DNA from: RPQJ01 sp963732415
Lineage (GTDB): Bacteria > Pseudomonadota > Gammaproteobacteria > Steroidobacterales > Steroidobacteraceae
Length of the DNA stretch: 64,000 nucleotides
Reading direction: 5' to 3'
Assembly: GCA_963732415.1 (NCBI GenBank)
Contig: CAVSZK010000015.1
Coordinates: 226,075-290,074 of the forward strand
The position numbers and the translations under genes were made by a program. Of this stretch, positions 8,406 to 25,131 are shown piece after piece (the stretch's first letter is position 1; the number at the start of each line of letters is the position of its first letter). The notes under the pieces were generated by a model. The model did not search any database. It saw nothing but the letters and a program-made list of their open reading frames with translations, and was not told where the DNA came from.

Positions 8406-9307
8406 GGCTTGGCGGCGGGCGTGGCCGGCGCGGACACCTGCGCCTGCGACTGCGCTAGCAGCTTGCCGAATTCACCCTCGTAGCGGACGTCATACTTGCC
8501 ACGCAGTGAATCGTAGAAAGCGTCGTTCACCTGCCGGCGCTGCGCCGCCTGCCACTCGCGCAGGACCGACGGCCGGATCTCCGCGAGTGTCGGCCGCTTC
8601 GCCGGCGTTCGCGTTGCAACCCGGACCAGGTGCAGGCCATAGGCTGATTCGAAAGGGCCGGTCCACTGTCCGATCGGTGCGCTGTCCACATCGGCCGAGA
8701 ACGCTTCGCCGAAAGTGTTGGCGATTTCCTGCGGTGTGGCCAGCTCCATGGACGGCGGCAGCATCGTCGGGTCGCCGGCCTCCGCGGGATCGGCGGGGCC
8801 TTTGCCCGACTGCAATTCCGCCAGAAGCTTTTCCGCGTCGCTTCGCGCGGCGCTTCCATGGCGATCGGTGCTGAGGAACACCTGCTGGAACGACAGCATC
8901 GGCGCCGCCACGAACTTGTCCGCGTGCGTAGCGAGAAACTGTTGCAGCTCGGCGTCCGTCGGCTGGCGCGACTCCGCCACGTCCTCCGACACGAACTCCA
9001 TCTTCTGGCGCAATCGTCGGCGGATCACCGTGTCGTCTCGGTCGAGCCCGATCGCGACCGCCTCGCGATAGAAGATCTCTTCCTTCACGAAATCGTCGAC
9101 GAGGCCCCGCAGCTCCTGTGCCGAGGGAGGCCGCATCCAGGTCTTCGCAAAATTCTCGGCCAGGGCCTCGATCCGGGCCTCGGTCACCACGATCTCACGC
9201 GGCGCGTCGGTCTCCCCGCCCCTCACCCAGTGATAGAGGAGGAACAGGGCCCCGCCGAGCAGGAGGAAGTGCAGCAGCGGCTCACGCAACCAGTTTCGCT
9301 TCGTCAT
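8402..9307 (-). CDS. membrane-anchored PpiC-type peptidyl-prolyl isomerase
   Basis: A 301-residue protein with one N-terminal membrane helix (about residues 10-27, LLHFLLLGGALFLLYHW), then a helical SurA/PpiC-like chaperone region (residues 40-130), then a parvulin-like domain with the signature FESAYGLHLVRV near residue 225. A periplasmic folding role is inferred. It ends with an Ala/Pro-rich tail. The stop codon overlaps the HupE/UreJ start by 4 bp; this pairing suggests the isomerase helps the HupE/UreJ periplasmic domain fold, though this is inference. Confidence 0.85.
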   Translation of the reverse strand: MTKRNWLREPLLHFLLLGGALFLLYHWVRGGETDAPREIVVTEARIEALAENFAKTWMRPPSAQELRGLVDDFVKEEIFYREAVAIGLDRDDTVIRRRLRQKMEFVSEDVAESRQPTDAELQQFLATHADKFVAAPMLSFQQVFLSTDRHGSAARSDAEKLLAELQSGKGPADPAEAGDPTMLPPSMELATPQEIANTFGEAFSADVDSAPIGQWTGPFESAYGLHLVRVATRTPAKRPTLAEIRPSVLREWQAAQRRQVNDAFYDSLRGKYDVRYEGEFGKLLAQSQAQVSAPATPAAKP

Positions 9308-9365
9308 GGCGGCGCATTAGACCAGCGCCATACCGCCGAGGGAAGCCGGGCCGCTGCCGCGCGGT

Positions 9366-9464
9366 TCAACCCTTGTGCTTCTCCTTCTTCGCGGCGCGTT
9401 TCTCCTCCTTGGTCTTCTTGGGCTGTTTCTTGCCTTCCTTCTTCCGATCCATGCCTTTGCTCAT
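9366..9464 (-). CDS. 32-residue Lys-rich basic protein
   Basis: ATG at 9464 follows a strong AGGAG ribosome site, and the frame encodes MSKGMDRKKEGKKQPKKTK and a further Lys/Glu/Ala/Arg-rich stretch, ending KHKG. About half the residues are Lys or Arg. I recall similar very short MSKG...KKE...KKP proteins in other proteobacteria, normally left unannotated; no function is known to me. It lies alone between the isomerase and aldo/keto reductase genes on the same strand. The ribosome site and low-complexity basic composition both support real translation. Confidence 0.6.
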   Translation of the reverse strand: MSKGMDRKKEGKKQPKKTKEEKRAAKKEKHKG

Positions 9465-9489
9465 TGCGCTCTCCTAGAAAATACGCAGC

Positions 9490-10341
9490 TCAACCGATCT
9501 CGAGGATTTCCTGCGGTGTGAATCGCAGCGTCACGGCCAGGGAGTTGTCCTGCAGGTGCTCGATGCCCGACGTACCTGGTATTGGCAGCATCGCGGGCGA
9601 ACGCGCGAGCAACCAGGCGGTCGCGGCCTGCGAAAACGAGACCTCGCGTCGTGCGGCCCAGCTCTCCAGTGCGGCGCGGGCCGCTGCACCGGTGTCGCGC
9701 GGAGCCTGCGACAACGGCGACCACGGAATGAACGCGAGGCCGTCGCGCTCGCAGATTGCCAGCACCGGGTCGGAGGATCGATCGGAGACGTTGTAGCGGT
9801 TCTGCACCGAGACGACTTCGACGATCGCCCGCGCCCGGGCAAGCTCGTCCGCGTCGAAGTTCGACACGCCGACGTGGCGAATGAAGCCCTCGGCCTGCAG
9901 TCTCGCGATCTCGCCGAGGGACTCCTCGAGCGGCACCGCCGGATCGATCGCGTGGAACTGGTACAGGTCGATGCGCTGCAGCTTCAGGCGCTTCAGGCTC
10001 GCGAGGCAGGCCCGGCGCAGGTGAACCGGGCGCCCGTCGCGAACCCATTGATCGGCGCCAGGCCGCACGATTCCGCCCTTGGTCGCGATCACCAGGCCCT
10101 TCGGGTACGGGTACAGTGCCTCGGCGACCAGACGCTCGCTCACCTCCGGACCATAAGAATCCGCGGTGTCGATGAAATTCACGTCGAGTTCGACGGCGCG
10201 CTGCAACAGCCGGCGCGCGGCGGCCGGGTCGGGCGGATCGCCCCAGATGCCCGGGCCCGTGATGCGCATCGCGCCGAAGCCCAGGCGATTGACTGTGAGG
10301 TCGCCGCCGATGGTGATGGTGCCGGCGCTGGTGCTGCTCAT
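9490..10341 (-). CDS. aldo/keto reductase
   Basis: A 283-residue NADPH-dependent oxidoreductase. ATG at 10341 (MSSTSAGTITIGG) is chosen since family members begin shortly before the LTVNRLGFGAM strand; an upstream extension is Arg-rich and unlike the family. The catalytic tetrad is visible: Asp in FIDTADSYG, Tyr in the same motif, Lys in ATKGG and His in YQFHAID. The C-terminal cofactor motif LPIPGTSGIEHLQDN is present. Substrate cannot be predicted; the best match is to the YdbC-like group of single-domain reductases. Confidence 0.88.
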   Translation of the reverse strand: MSSTSAGTITIGGDLTVNRLGFGAMRITGPGIWGDPPDPAAARRLLQRAVELDVNFIDTADSYGPEVSERLVAEALYPYPKGLVIATKGGIVRPGADQWVRDGRPVHLRRACLASLKRLKLQRIDLYQFHAIDPAVPLEESLGEIARLQAEGFIRHVGVSNFDADELARARAIVEVVSVQNRYNVSDRSSDPVLAICERDGLAFIPWSPLSQAPRDTGAAARAALESWAARREVSFSQAATAWLLARSPAMLPIPGTSGIEHLQDNSLAVTLRFTPQEILEIG

Positions 10342-10536
10342 GGAATGAATATACAGCGCGGCGATCGCAACGGTGTAACGGAACCTCGGCGCTCTCGCCG
10401 GCCGGGAAGTGCGCACCGGGGCGGCGTGAATTCGTGACGCGCGTCACCGTCCGGCTCCCGCACGACGCAGGGAGGTGCAGCGCGGGCTAGTTTGCCACGT
10501 CGCCGCCACGCGCGGCGCCATGGCAAGGAGACTTCA

Positions 10537-11154
10537 ATGAACGTCTCGACACGCAGCCTCGGCCTTCGTGCCGCCCGGAACTTCTGCCACTTCATGCTCG
10601 CGTCCGCCCTTGCGCTGCCCTGCGTCGCGCTGGCTGCACCGCCTCCGCTGGCGCCCGCGCACGGCTGGCGGGCGAAGAACGAGTCCGGCTACACGGGATA
10701 CAGCGGCCAGGCCTGGACGTACGACTACGGCGTCAGGTCCGGTCGCTGTGATCGCGAGCTGGTCGGCGCGCTGCTCGGCGGCGTCGCTGGCGGTGCCATC
10801 GGCGCGGAAGCCGGCAAGGACGGCGGTCGCACCGTCGCGATCGCAATCGGCACAGTGATCGGGGCTGCCATTGGCGCCGAGATCGGGCGCGGCATGGACC
10901 GCTCCGATCGCGCCTGCACGGGTCACGCCCTGGAACTCGCTGGACCTGGGCAGAGCGTCACGTGGTTGAATCCAGGCAGCGGCGTCACCTACCGGCTCAC
11001 TCCGGTCAAAGGCGAGCCATCACCTGACGGTTGCCGGAAATTCCGCTTGATCGCGACGGGGGCCTTCGGATTGAGTGAGGGGCGAGCGAAGGCATGCCCC
11101 GGCGAGGATGGAACCTGGTCGCTGGCGCCAGACGCGATCATGACTCGTCGCTGA
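10537..11154 (+). CDS. exported glycine-zipper protein
   Basis: A 205-residue protein. ATG at 10537 is chosen for its AAGGAGA ribosome site and because it opens a signal peptide (about 1-33, ending ALAA). The centre has a glycine zipper (GALLGGVAGGAIGAEAGKDGGR, then IAIGTVIGAAIGAEIGRGMD) of the 17-kDa surface antigen/Rickettsia type, which usually inserts in or lies along a membrane. The C-terminus holds three Cys residues and a VTYRLTPV strand. An outer-membrane-associated envelope role is inferred. It converges with malQ. Confidence 0.8.
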   Translation: MNVSTRSLGLRAARNFCHFMLASALALPCVALAAPPPLAPAHGWRAKNESGYTGYSGQAWTYDYGVRSGRCDRELVGALLGGVAGGAIGAEAGKDGGRTVAIAIGTVIGAAIGAEIGRGMDRSDRACTGHALELAGPGQSVTWLNPGSGVTYRLTPVKGEPSPDGCRKFRLIATGAFGLSEGRAKACPGEDGTWSLAPDAIMTRR

Positions 11155-11163
11155 AACCAGCCG

Positions 11164-13341
11164 TTACACGCCCCGCGCTGCCTGCACGTCACTCAGCACG
11201 CGGCGAACGCTGTCGCTGGCGAAGACTTCGAAGAGCAGGCAGCTCATCTTGCGTTGCCAGTTCGGGTACTCGTCGCTGGTTCCCGGCACGTTCACCGGCT
11301 CCGTCATACCGACGAGGTCCTCGATCTGCAGCGCCACCAGCGCGGAGGCGCTGCGCGCTAGATAGACGTGGATCGCGTGGCACAACGCCACGCACTGCTG
11401 CTCGCCGTCCTCCACGGAGAGTGCGAGTCCGGCCGATTCCAGGGAGGCGAGCAGGGCCTGGCGGTCGTTCGCGCGCTCGTTCGCCACGTGGCGACGCATT
11501 TCCTCGCTCGGGTAGAGCTCCAGCCGCGCGCGCAGCTCGATGTCGTTGCCCGACCAGTAGCCCGCAATAGTCGGCAGGTCATGCGTGGTCGCAGTCGCAA
11601 TCGCACGCCTCGGGTACTCGTCGGGCCGGAGAAAACTGCCGTCCCAATGTTTCTCGAACAGCAGCACGCGATACGAGTAGACCGCGCGCGCTTCCATGAC
11701 TTGCCGCACCTCGTGGGGAACGGTCCCGAGGTCTTCACCAACGACCAGGCACGAGCGGCGCTCGCTCTCGAGCGCGAGCACGGACATCAGGTCGTCGAGT
11801 GGATAGTGGACATACCCACCGGCAGAAGCGTCGCGGCCGACCGGGACCCACCACTGTCGATATAACGCCATGATGTGGTCGAGCCGCAGGGCTCCGAAAT
11901 GCCGCATGTTTGCGGCGATCAGTTCGCGGAACGGGCGGTATCCCTCAGCCTTGAGCACGTTCGGGTCCTGCGGCGGGATGCCCCAGTCCTGTCCCTTCAA
12001 CGCCAGCTGGTCGGGCGGCGCGCCAACTCCGGCGCTCCTGCGGTAGAGCGCCTGGTCCGACCAGGTCTCAGACCCGCTCGGGTTCACGCCTACCGCATAG
12101 TCGCCATACAGGCCGATTGCCATGCCGAGTTCCCGCGCCAGGCGCTGGACTGCGCCCAGCTGCTCCTCGGCGATCCACTGCAGCCATGTGTGGAATCCAA
12201 CTTCGCGGGCATGCGTCGCCTCGAATTCACGCACGCCCGGTTGCGAAGGGTCGCCCAGTTCAGCCGGCCACACCGGCCAGCCCCAGTAGCGGTCCGAATC
12301 CTGCGAGCGCAGGTACTCGTCGATCGCATCGTGCAGCGCATGAACGCGCAGTGGCTCGCCGCGCCCGGCCATGTAGGCGCGGAATTCCCTGGCCCGACCG
12401 GTTCCGCGTTCGACATGCTCGCGCAGGAAGTGATCGTAGAGCGTCCGCAACAGCGGCAGCTTGGCTGCGGCCACGCCTGGATAGTCGACATTTGCCGTCC
12501 CTCGCATGCGCGCGAGCCCGGCCTGGAATTCCGGCGCCGCCACGCTGGCCCGCGCGTCGGCGCAGTCGGCGAATTCCGGCACGCTTTCGACGGCGATATA
12601 GAGGACGTTCAGGAAGTGGCGTGAAGACGGGCTGTAGGGGCTGAAGTGCCAGGGGTTTGCCGGAAAGAGCGCGTGCAGCGGGTTCAGGGCTATGAACGAT
12701 GCCCCGCTTGGCGCGAATCCGCGCACGGCCTGCTCGAGGTCGGCGAAATCGCCGATGCCCCAGTTTTCGCTTGAACGCAGCGTGTAGAGCTGCACTGCAA
12801 CTCCCCACAGACGCCGGCCTTCCTGCAGGGCTGGCGGCTCGATGCATGCGATCGGAGCCACGATCAGCGCGCACTCCGCCTCGGCGCCACCCTCGAGCGT
12901 AGCGCGCAGGGAATGGTAGCCGTGCGCGATGTCGGTAGGCAGCGAGAGAGCGCGCCGCGTATGCGCCCGTCCACCCACGTCGCCGCGCTCGATTTCAGGC
13001 AGGTCGTCGCTTTTCACGCGCCCCGCGACCTGTCCGCCATTCTCGAGGACGATTCGCCAGTCGAGCGCGCGACCTGTATCCCCGTCGGCCAACGCAACTT
13101 CGATCGACGATCTTCCGGGATGGACCACTGCCACCTCCGGGAGCAGCGAGCGCCAGCGTGCTGCTTCGCGCTCGTGCTGCACGCGCTCGATCTCGCCGGG
13201 GTCGTCCGTGGGGCAGCCCATCGCCGCCAGGATCGCCTTGCGCGTCTCCTCGGTAATCGGCGTCGGCTCGCCGCGATAGTTCTCGTAGGCGTCCCCGATG
13301 CCGTACTGCCGCGCAAGCCTGTCCAGCAAAGAATCGAGCAT
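11164..13341 (-). CDS. malQ: 4-alpha-glucanotransferase (amylomaltase)
   Basis: A 725-residue GH77 enzyme that transfers maltosyl and longer glucan units between 1,4-glucans. ATG at 13341 (MLDSLLDRLARQYGIG) matches the usual family N-terminus; no strong ribosome site is seen. Catalytic motifs: LRLDHIMALYRQWWVPVG (nucleophile Asp), VGEDLGTVP (acid/base Glu) and TTHDLPT (third carboxylate). The N-terminal beta domain (about 1-190) is as in the long bacterial form. Last gene of the leftward glg cluster, 67 bp after glgX; it would recycle short dextrins left by GlgP and GlgX. Confidence 0.93.
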   Translation of the reverse strand: MLDSLLDRLARQYGIGDAYENYRGEPTPITEETRKAILAAMGCPTDDPGEIERVQHEREAARWRSLLPEVAVVHPGRSSIEVALADGDTGRALDWRIVLENGGQVAGRVKSDDLPEIERGDVGGRAHTRRALSLPTDIAHGYHSLRATLEGGAEAECALIVAPIACIEPPALQEGRRLWGVAVQLYTLRSSENWGIGDFADLEQAVRGFAPSGASFIALNPLHALFPANPWHFSPYSPSSRHFLNVLYIAVESVPEFADCADARASVAAPEFQAGLARMRGTANVDYPGVAAAKLPLLRTLYDHFLREHVERGTGRAREFRAYMAGRGEPLRVHALHDAIDEYLRSQDSDRYWGWPVWPAELGDPSQPGVREFEATHAREVGFHTWLQWIAEEQLGAVQRLARELGMAIGLYGDYAVGVNPSGSETWSDQALYRRSAGVGAPPDQLALKGQDWGIPPQDPNVLKAEGYRPFRELIAANMRHFGALRLDHIMALYRQWWVPVGRDASAGGYVHYPLDDLMSVLALESERRSCLVVGEDLGTVPHEVRQVMEARAVYSYRVLLFEKHWDGSFLRPDEYPRRAIATATTHDLPTIAGYWSGNDIELRARLELYPSEEMRRHVANERANDRQALLASLESAGLALSVEDGEQQCVALCHAIHVYLARSASALVALQIEDLVGMTEPVNVPGTSDEYPNWQRKMSCLLFEVFASDSVRRVLSDVQAARGV

Positions 13342-13408
13342 TTCAGGGATCCGGCCGCAGGGTTCGCGACGATGCCTGACGCTGTCCGGTGCCGCAAGGG
13401 TCCGGCAT

Positions 13409-15535
<2,127 letters not shown>

Positions 15536-15584
15536 CAGGCCAGCTCTTCCCGACAAGTTCCGACGCGCATCCGCGACACCTGCC

Positions 15585-17804
<2,220 letters not shown>

Positions 17805-17828
17805 GCCCTCAGTCTAGCGAAATCAGGA

Positions 17829-17883
17829 AAAATAGGTGCCAGGCACCGAATTTCGGAAATTCGGTGCCTGGCACCTATTTTTT
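17829..17883. repeat. perfect 27-bp nested inverted repeat between glgP and glgB
   Basis: Arms 17829-17855 and 17857-17883 are exact reverse complements around one central G. Each arm also contains a self-complementary 13-mer GGTGCCAGGCACC, so the DNA can fold as one long hairpin or two short ones. A/T runs flank both sides, so it resembles a two-way intrinsic terminator. It abuts the glgP stop codon. Related GGTGCC-GGCACC palindromes are, as I recall, scattered as REP-like repeats in many bacteria; whether this is one of a genomic family cannot be seen here. Confidence 0.85.
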
Positions 17884-20388
<2,505 letters not shown>

Positions 20389-20393
20389 CCCGC

Positions 20394-20993
20394 TCAGGGC
20401 GCGGTCAATGTCCGCTCGGACTCAATACGCCACGACTGGCCGTCGCGCACCAGCGTGAGCTCGCGGCGCACTTCCTCCTTGCCGAACACCTGGGTGAACG
20501 TGACGACCTGGCGGTTGGCGCCGTCCTCGGTGACCACCAGGTTCAGCAGTGTCGGCGACGGCGCAATACCGGTCGCAACCTGTTGCTCGCGCTCCTCGAG
20601 GAAGGCCGCGGAACCACCCTTGCCGGATGCCTCGAACGACGGCGCGTAGGCCTGCATGACGACATCAGGCCGGCGCTGCGCCCAGGCGGTGCCCCAATCC
20701 CGGACCACGGCTTCCGGCGAGCCTGGTTCGGCGGGCGGGCGGGCAAAAAACTGCGGTGGGTAATCGAGGCAGCGCGGCTCGGGGTCGAGCCTGTACGGGT
20801 CGGGCGCAGCCGGGGGAATCACGATCGGGGCAATGCGCTCGCTGCCAAGCACGCCCGGGGGAAGGTCGAGCCGCGGGCGCTCCTGCGCCTTCAGGTACGC
20901 GTCGTTGCCGCCACAGGAGTTCGTACTCGCACAGCCCGCCAGGGCGAGCAGTGAGAATGCGGGCAGGAACAGCCGCAGCGGGGTGGGACGCAT
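20394..20993 (-). CDS. lipoprotein with NTF2/Cds6-like C-terminal domain
   Basis: ATG at 20993 gives a compact lipoprotein signal (MRPTPLRLFLPAFSLLALAGC, lipobox LAGC at about residue 21); ATGs at 21014 and 21029 are in frame and possible. The mature part has a Pro-rich linker, then from about residue 98 a domain with VVRDWGTAWAQRRPDVVMQAY and a final VRRELTLVRDGQSWRIESE strand, as in NTF2-like or Cds6-like domains attached to envelope proteins. No catalytic residue can be named. It ends 5 bp before the glgP stop region's neighbour and is on the same strand as glgP start, so it sits just upstream... of glgP in the opposite sense of coordinates, with no overlap. Confidence 0.7.
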   Translation of the reverse strand: MRPTPLRLFLPAFSLLALAGCASTNSCGGNDAYLKAQERPRLDLPPGVLGSERIAPIVIPPAAPDPYRLDPEPRCLDYPPQFFARPPAEPGSPEAVVRDWGTAWAQRRPDVVMQAYAPSFEASGKGGSAAFLEEREQQVATGIAPSPTLLNLVVTEDGANRQVVTFTQVFGKEEVRRELTLVRDGQSWRIESERTLTAP

Positions 20994-21103
20994 CGAGGGT
21001 ACCGGAGGGGCCATGCAGGAGGCGCGCATTGTACAGCCCCCGGCCCCAGGGTGCGGAGCCATGCGCGACGGCCACCGCGACTGCCCGGCCCGTTGCCGCC
21101 CGG

Positions 21104-21721
21104 CTACCGGCGCGAGCGCAGGACCTCGACCTGGTCGAGTTCCCACAGGTGCACCGGCGCGCCTCGCCGCACGAACATGCCCGAGCCGGCATTGATGAAG
21201 TCGCGGGCAAGCCGCTTGCGGTACCACTCGCCGGGCCTCAGGTTGACATTGCGGTCGGTGGTCTGCTGGTCGCAGTAGAGTTCCCAGTCCTCGTTGGTCA
21301 GCACCCCGAAATGCAGCACCCCGGCGCAGAGTCGACCGAGGTTGCGGATGGCGGCGGCCGCCTCGCGTGAGGTCAGGTACTGGAGGACGTCGTAGCAGAT
21401 CACGAGGTCAAAGGTCCGGCCAGGGTCGAAGTTGGCGGCGGAGCCCTGCTCCCAGCCATGGCGCTCGCAGAGATAGCTACTCGCCTCAAGCCCGACATAC
21501 CGAGCCCGCGGGAACCGTTCGAGCAGCTGCCTGCGCATCAGTCCGAGTCCGCAGCCGACGTCCAGGATCGAACGAACCGGGAGTTCGCCATGGCGCACGA
21601 AGGCGGCGACGTGCTCGGCCCGGCGTTTCATCTCGTTCCTGGTCACGACCCGCGTTCGCGGATTGAAGTAGTGACGCCGGTAGAACTCCAGGCCGAAGCG
21701 CTCTTTCGATCCAGTTTTCAT
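21104..21721 (-). CDS. class I SAM-dependent methyltransferase
   Basis: A 205-residue protein with the Rossmann motif I ILDVGCGLGLMRRQL (about residues 51-65), acidic motif II YVGLEAS, and motif IV FDLVICYDVLQYL. The N-terminus FGLEFYRRHYFNPRTRV is rich in aromatic and basic residues. The target is unknown. It is divergent from lon across 234 bp that contain an AT-rich stretch around 21730-21810, likely promoters for both genes. Confidence 0.82.
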   Translation of the reverse strand: MKTGSKERFGLEFYRRHYFNPRTRVVTRNEMKRRAEHVAAFVRHGELPVRSILDVGCGLGLMRRQLLERFPRARYVGLEASSYLCERHGWEQGSAANFDPGRTFDLVICYDVLQYLTSREAAAAIRNLGRLCAGVLHFGVLTNEDWELYCDQQTTDRNVNLRPGEWYRKRLARDFINAGSGMFVRRGAPVHLWELDQVEVLRSRR

Positions 21722-21955
21722 CCGGAAAGTTTATCTGAATGGAACCGGCTGATTCACTTTTGATAGTTGCCATGTAGTCAAATTTATTTATGTAATTGAT
21801 TAGCACCTCTGGCGGCACCGCTGCGCCGAGCCTGCCCGATGGCACGGCGGAGAGCGGGGGGCGCTGCCGCTGCACGTGACCGGTTGGCATTGAGACCGGT
21901 GGTTGTCGCCCCAACCTCTGGTCCATCGGCCGGATATCCCGGAGAGAGGCACACG

Positions 21956-24334
<2,379 letters not shown>

Positions 24335-24352
24335 CCGCGGGTGGCCAGCAAG

Positions 24353-24375
24353 GCTGCCGGTAACTGGCCGGCAGC
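24353..24375. terminator. hairpin between lon and the CbiM-like gene
   Basis: GCTGCCGG and CCGGCAGC form an 8-bp perfect stem around a 7-nt loop in the 70-bp gap between two convergent genes. There is no T run after the stem on the lon strand, so it is only a possible termination or mRNA-end hairpin. Confidence 0.35.
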
Positions 24376-24404
24376 GAAAACAATTATGGCGCCGAGTAGC
24401 CAGG

Positions 24405-25076
24405 CTACCCGCGACGAGCCAGGTACAGTCGATCGTCGAAACTCATCACCCATTGCGGCCGGTACACCACCGCCATCGCCATCACGAGCCCGTTGGCGAA
24501 CGCCTCCCCGAAGCTCATAAACGGGAGCATCGCGAGATATTCGGGCCCGACGTGCGCCAGCTCCAGCGACCCGCTCAGGGCCAGCATGCCGAGTCGCACG
24601 AGGCCGGCGATATTGAATGCCAGCGCCGAGCCGGCGAAGACCGTGACGAAGAAATAGACGAAGTAGTTGTGCGGCAGCCTTGAGTGCACAAGCTCGTGCA
24701 GCCAGGCGGTGGACAGCGCCGGCACGATGCCCATGCACAGCAGGTTGGCGCCGAAGCTGCCCCACTCCGCCTGCCCGACCAGGCTCAGTACGACCAGCAC
24801 CAGCGCGGCCCCGATCACAGCCAGTTGCCAACCGTGCATCAGGGTGAGCGCGCTAACGAGCAGGAAGCGCACCGACAGCCCCGGAGTGAAGCCTGCCTTC
24901 ATCGACCAGATCCCGACCAGCAGCCCCAGGGTCGACAGCCAGACCCACTGCCGCTCCCGGTCCTCGAGCCAGATGCGCCAGGGCGCACTGATTGCGGCCA
25001 CCAGCGCGACCGCCACTGCGATCGCGTCGGCTGCGAGCGCGACGCCCGTGCTCAGCAGGCCCGCCTCGACCAGCAT
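24405..25076 (-). CDS. CbiM-like energy-coupling-factor permease
   Basis: A 223-residue, almost wholly hydrophobic protein with about six or seven membrane helices. The segment WLHELVHSRLPHNYFVYFFVTVFAGSALAF, read in parts as WLHELVHSRLPHNYF and VFAGSALAF, and the ending FGEAFANGLVMAMAVVYRP resemble the CbiM/ECF S-component permease family for cobalt or nickel. The conserved metal-binding N-terminus (MHI...) of true CbiM proteins is absent: this one starts MLVEAGLLSTG. No ATPase or T-component gene is nearby, so it is a solitary, possibly divergent member. Confidence 0.65.
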   Translation of the reverse strand: MLVEAGLLSTGVALAADAIAVAVALVAAISAPWRIWLEDRERQWVWLSTLGLLVGIWSMKAGFTPGLSVRFLLVSALTLMHGWQLAVIGAALVLVVLSLVGQAEWGSFGANLLCMGIVPALSTAWLHELVHSRLPHNYFVYFFVTVFAGSALAFNIAGLVRLGMLALSGSLELAHVGPEYLAMLPFMSFGEAFANGLVMAMAVVYRPQWVMSFDDRLYLARRG

Positions 25077-25131
25077 CAGCCGCTGGCGTGCGGGGCGCCG
25101 GCAATGATCACGACCTTGCCGGCCAGCGAGT

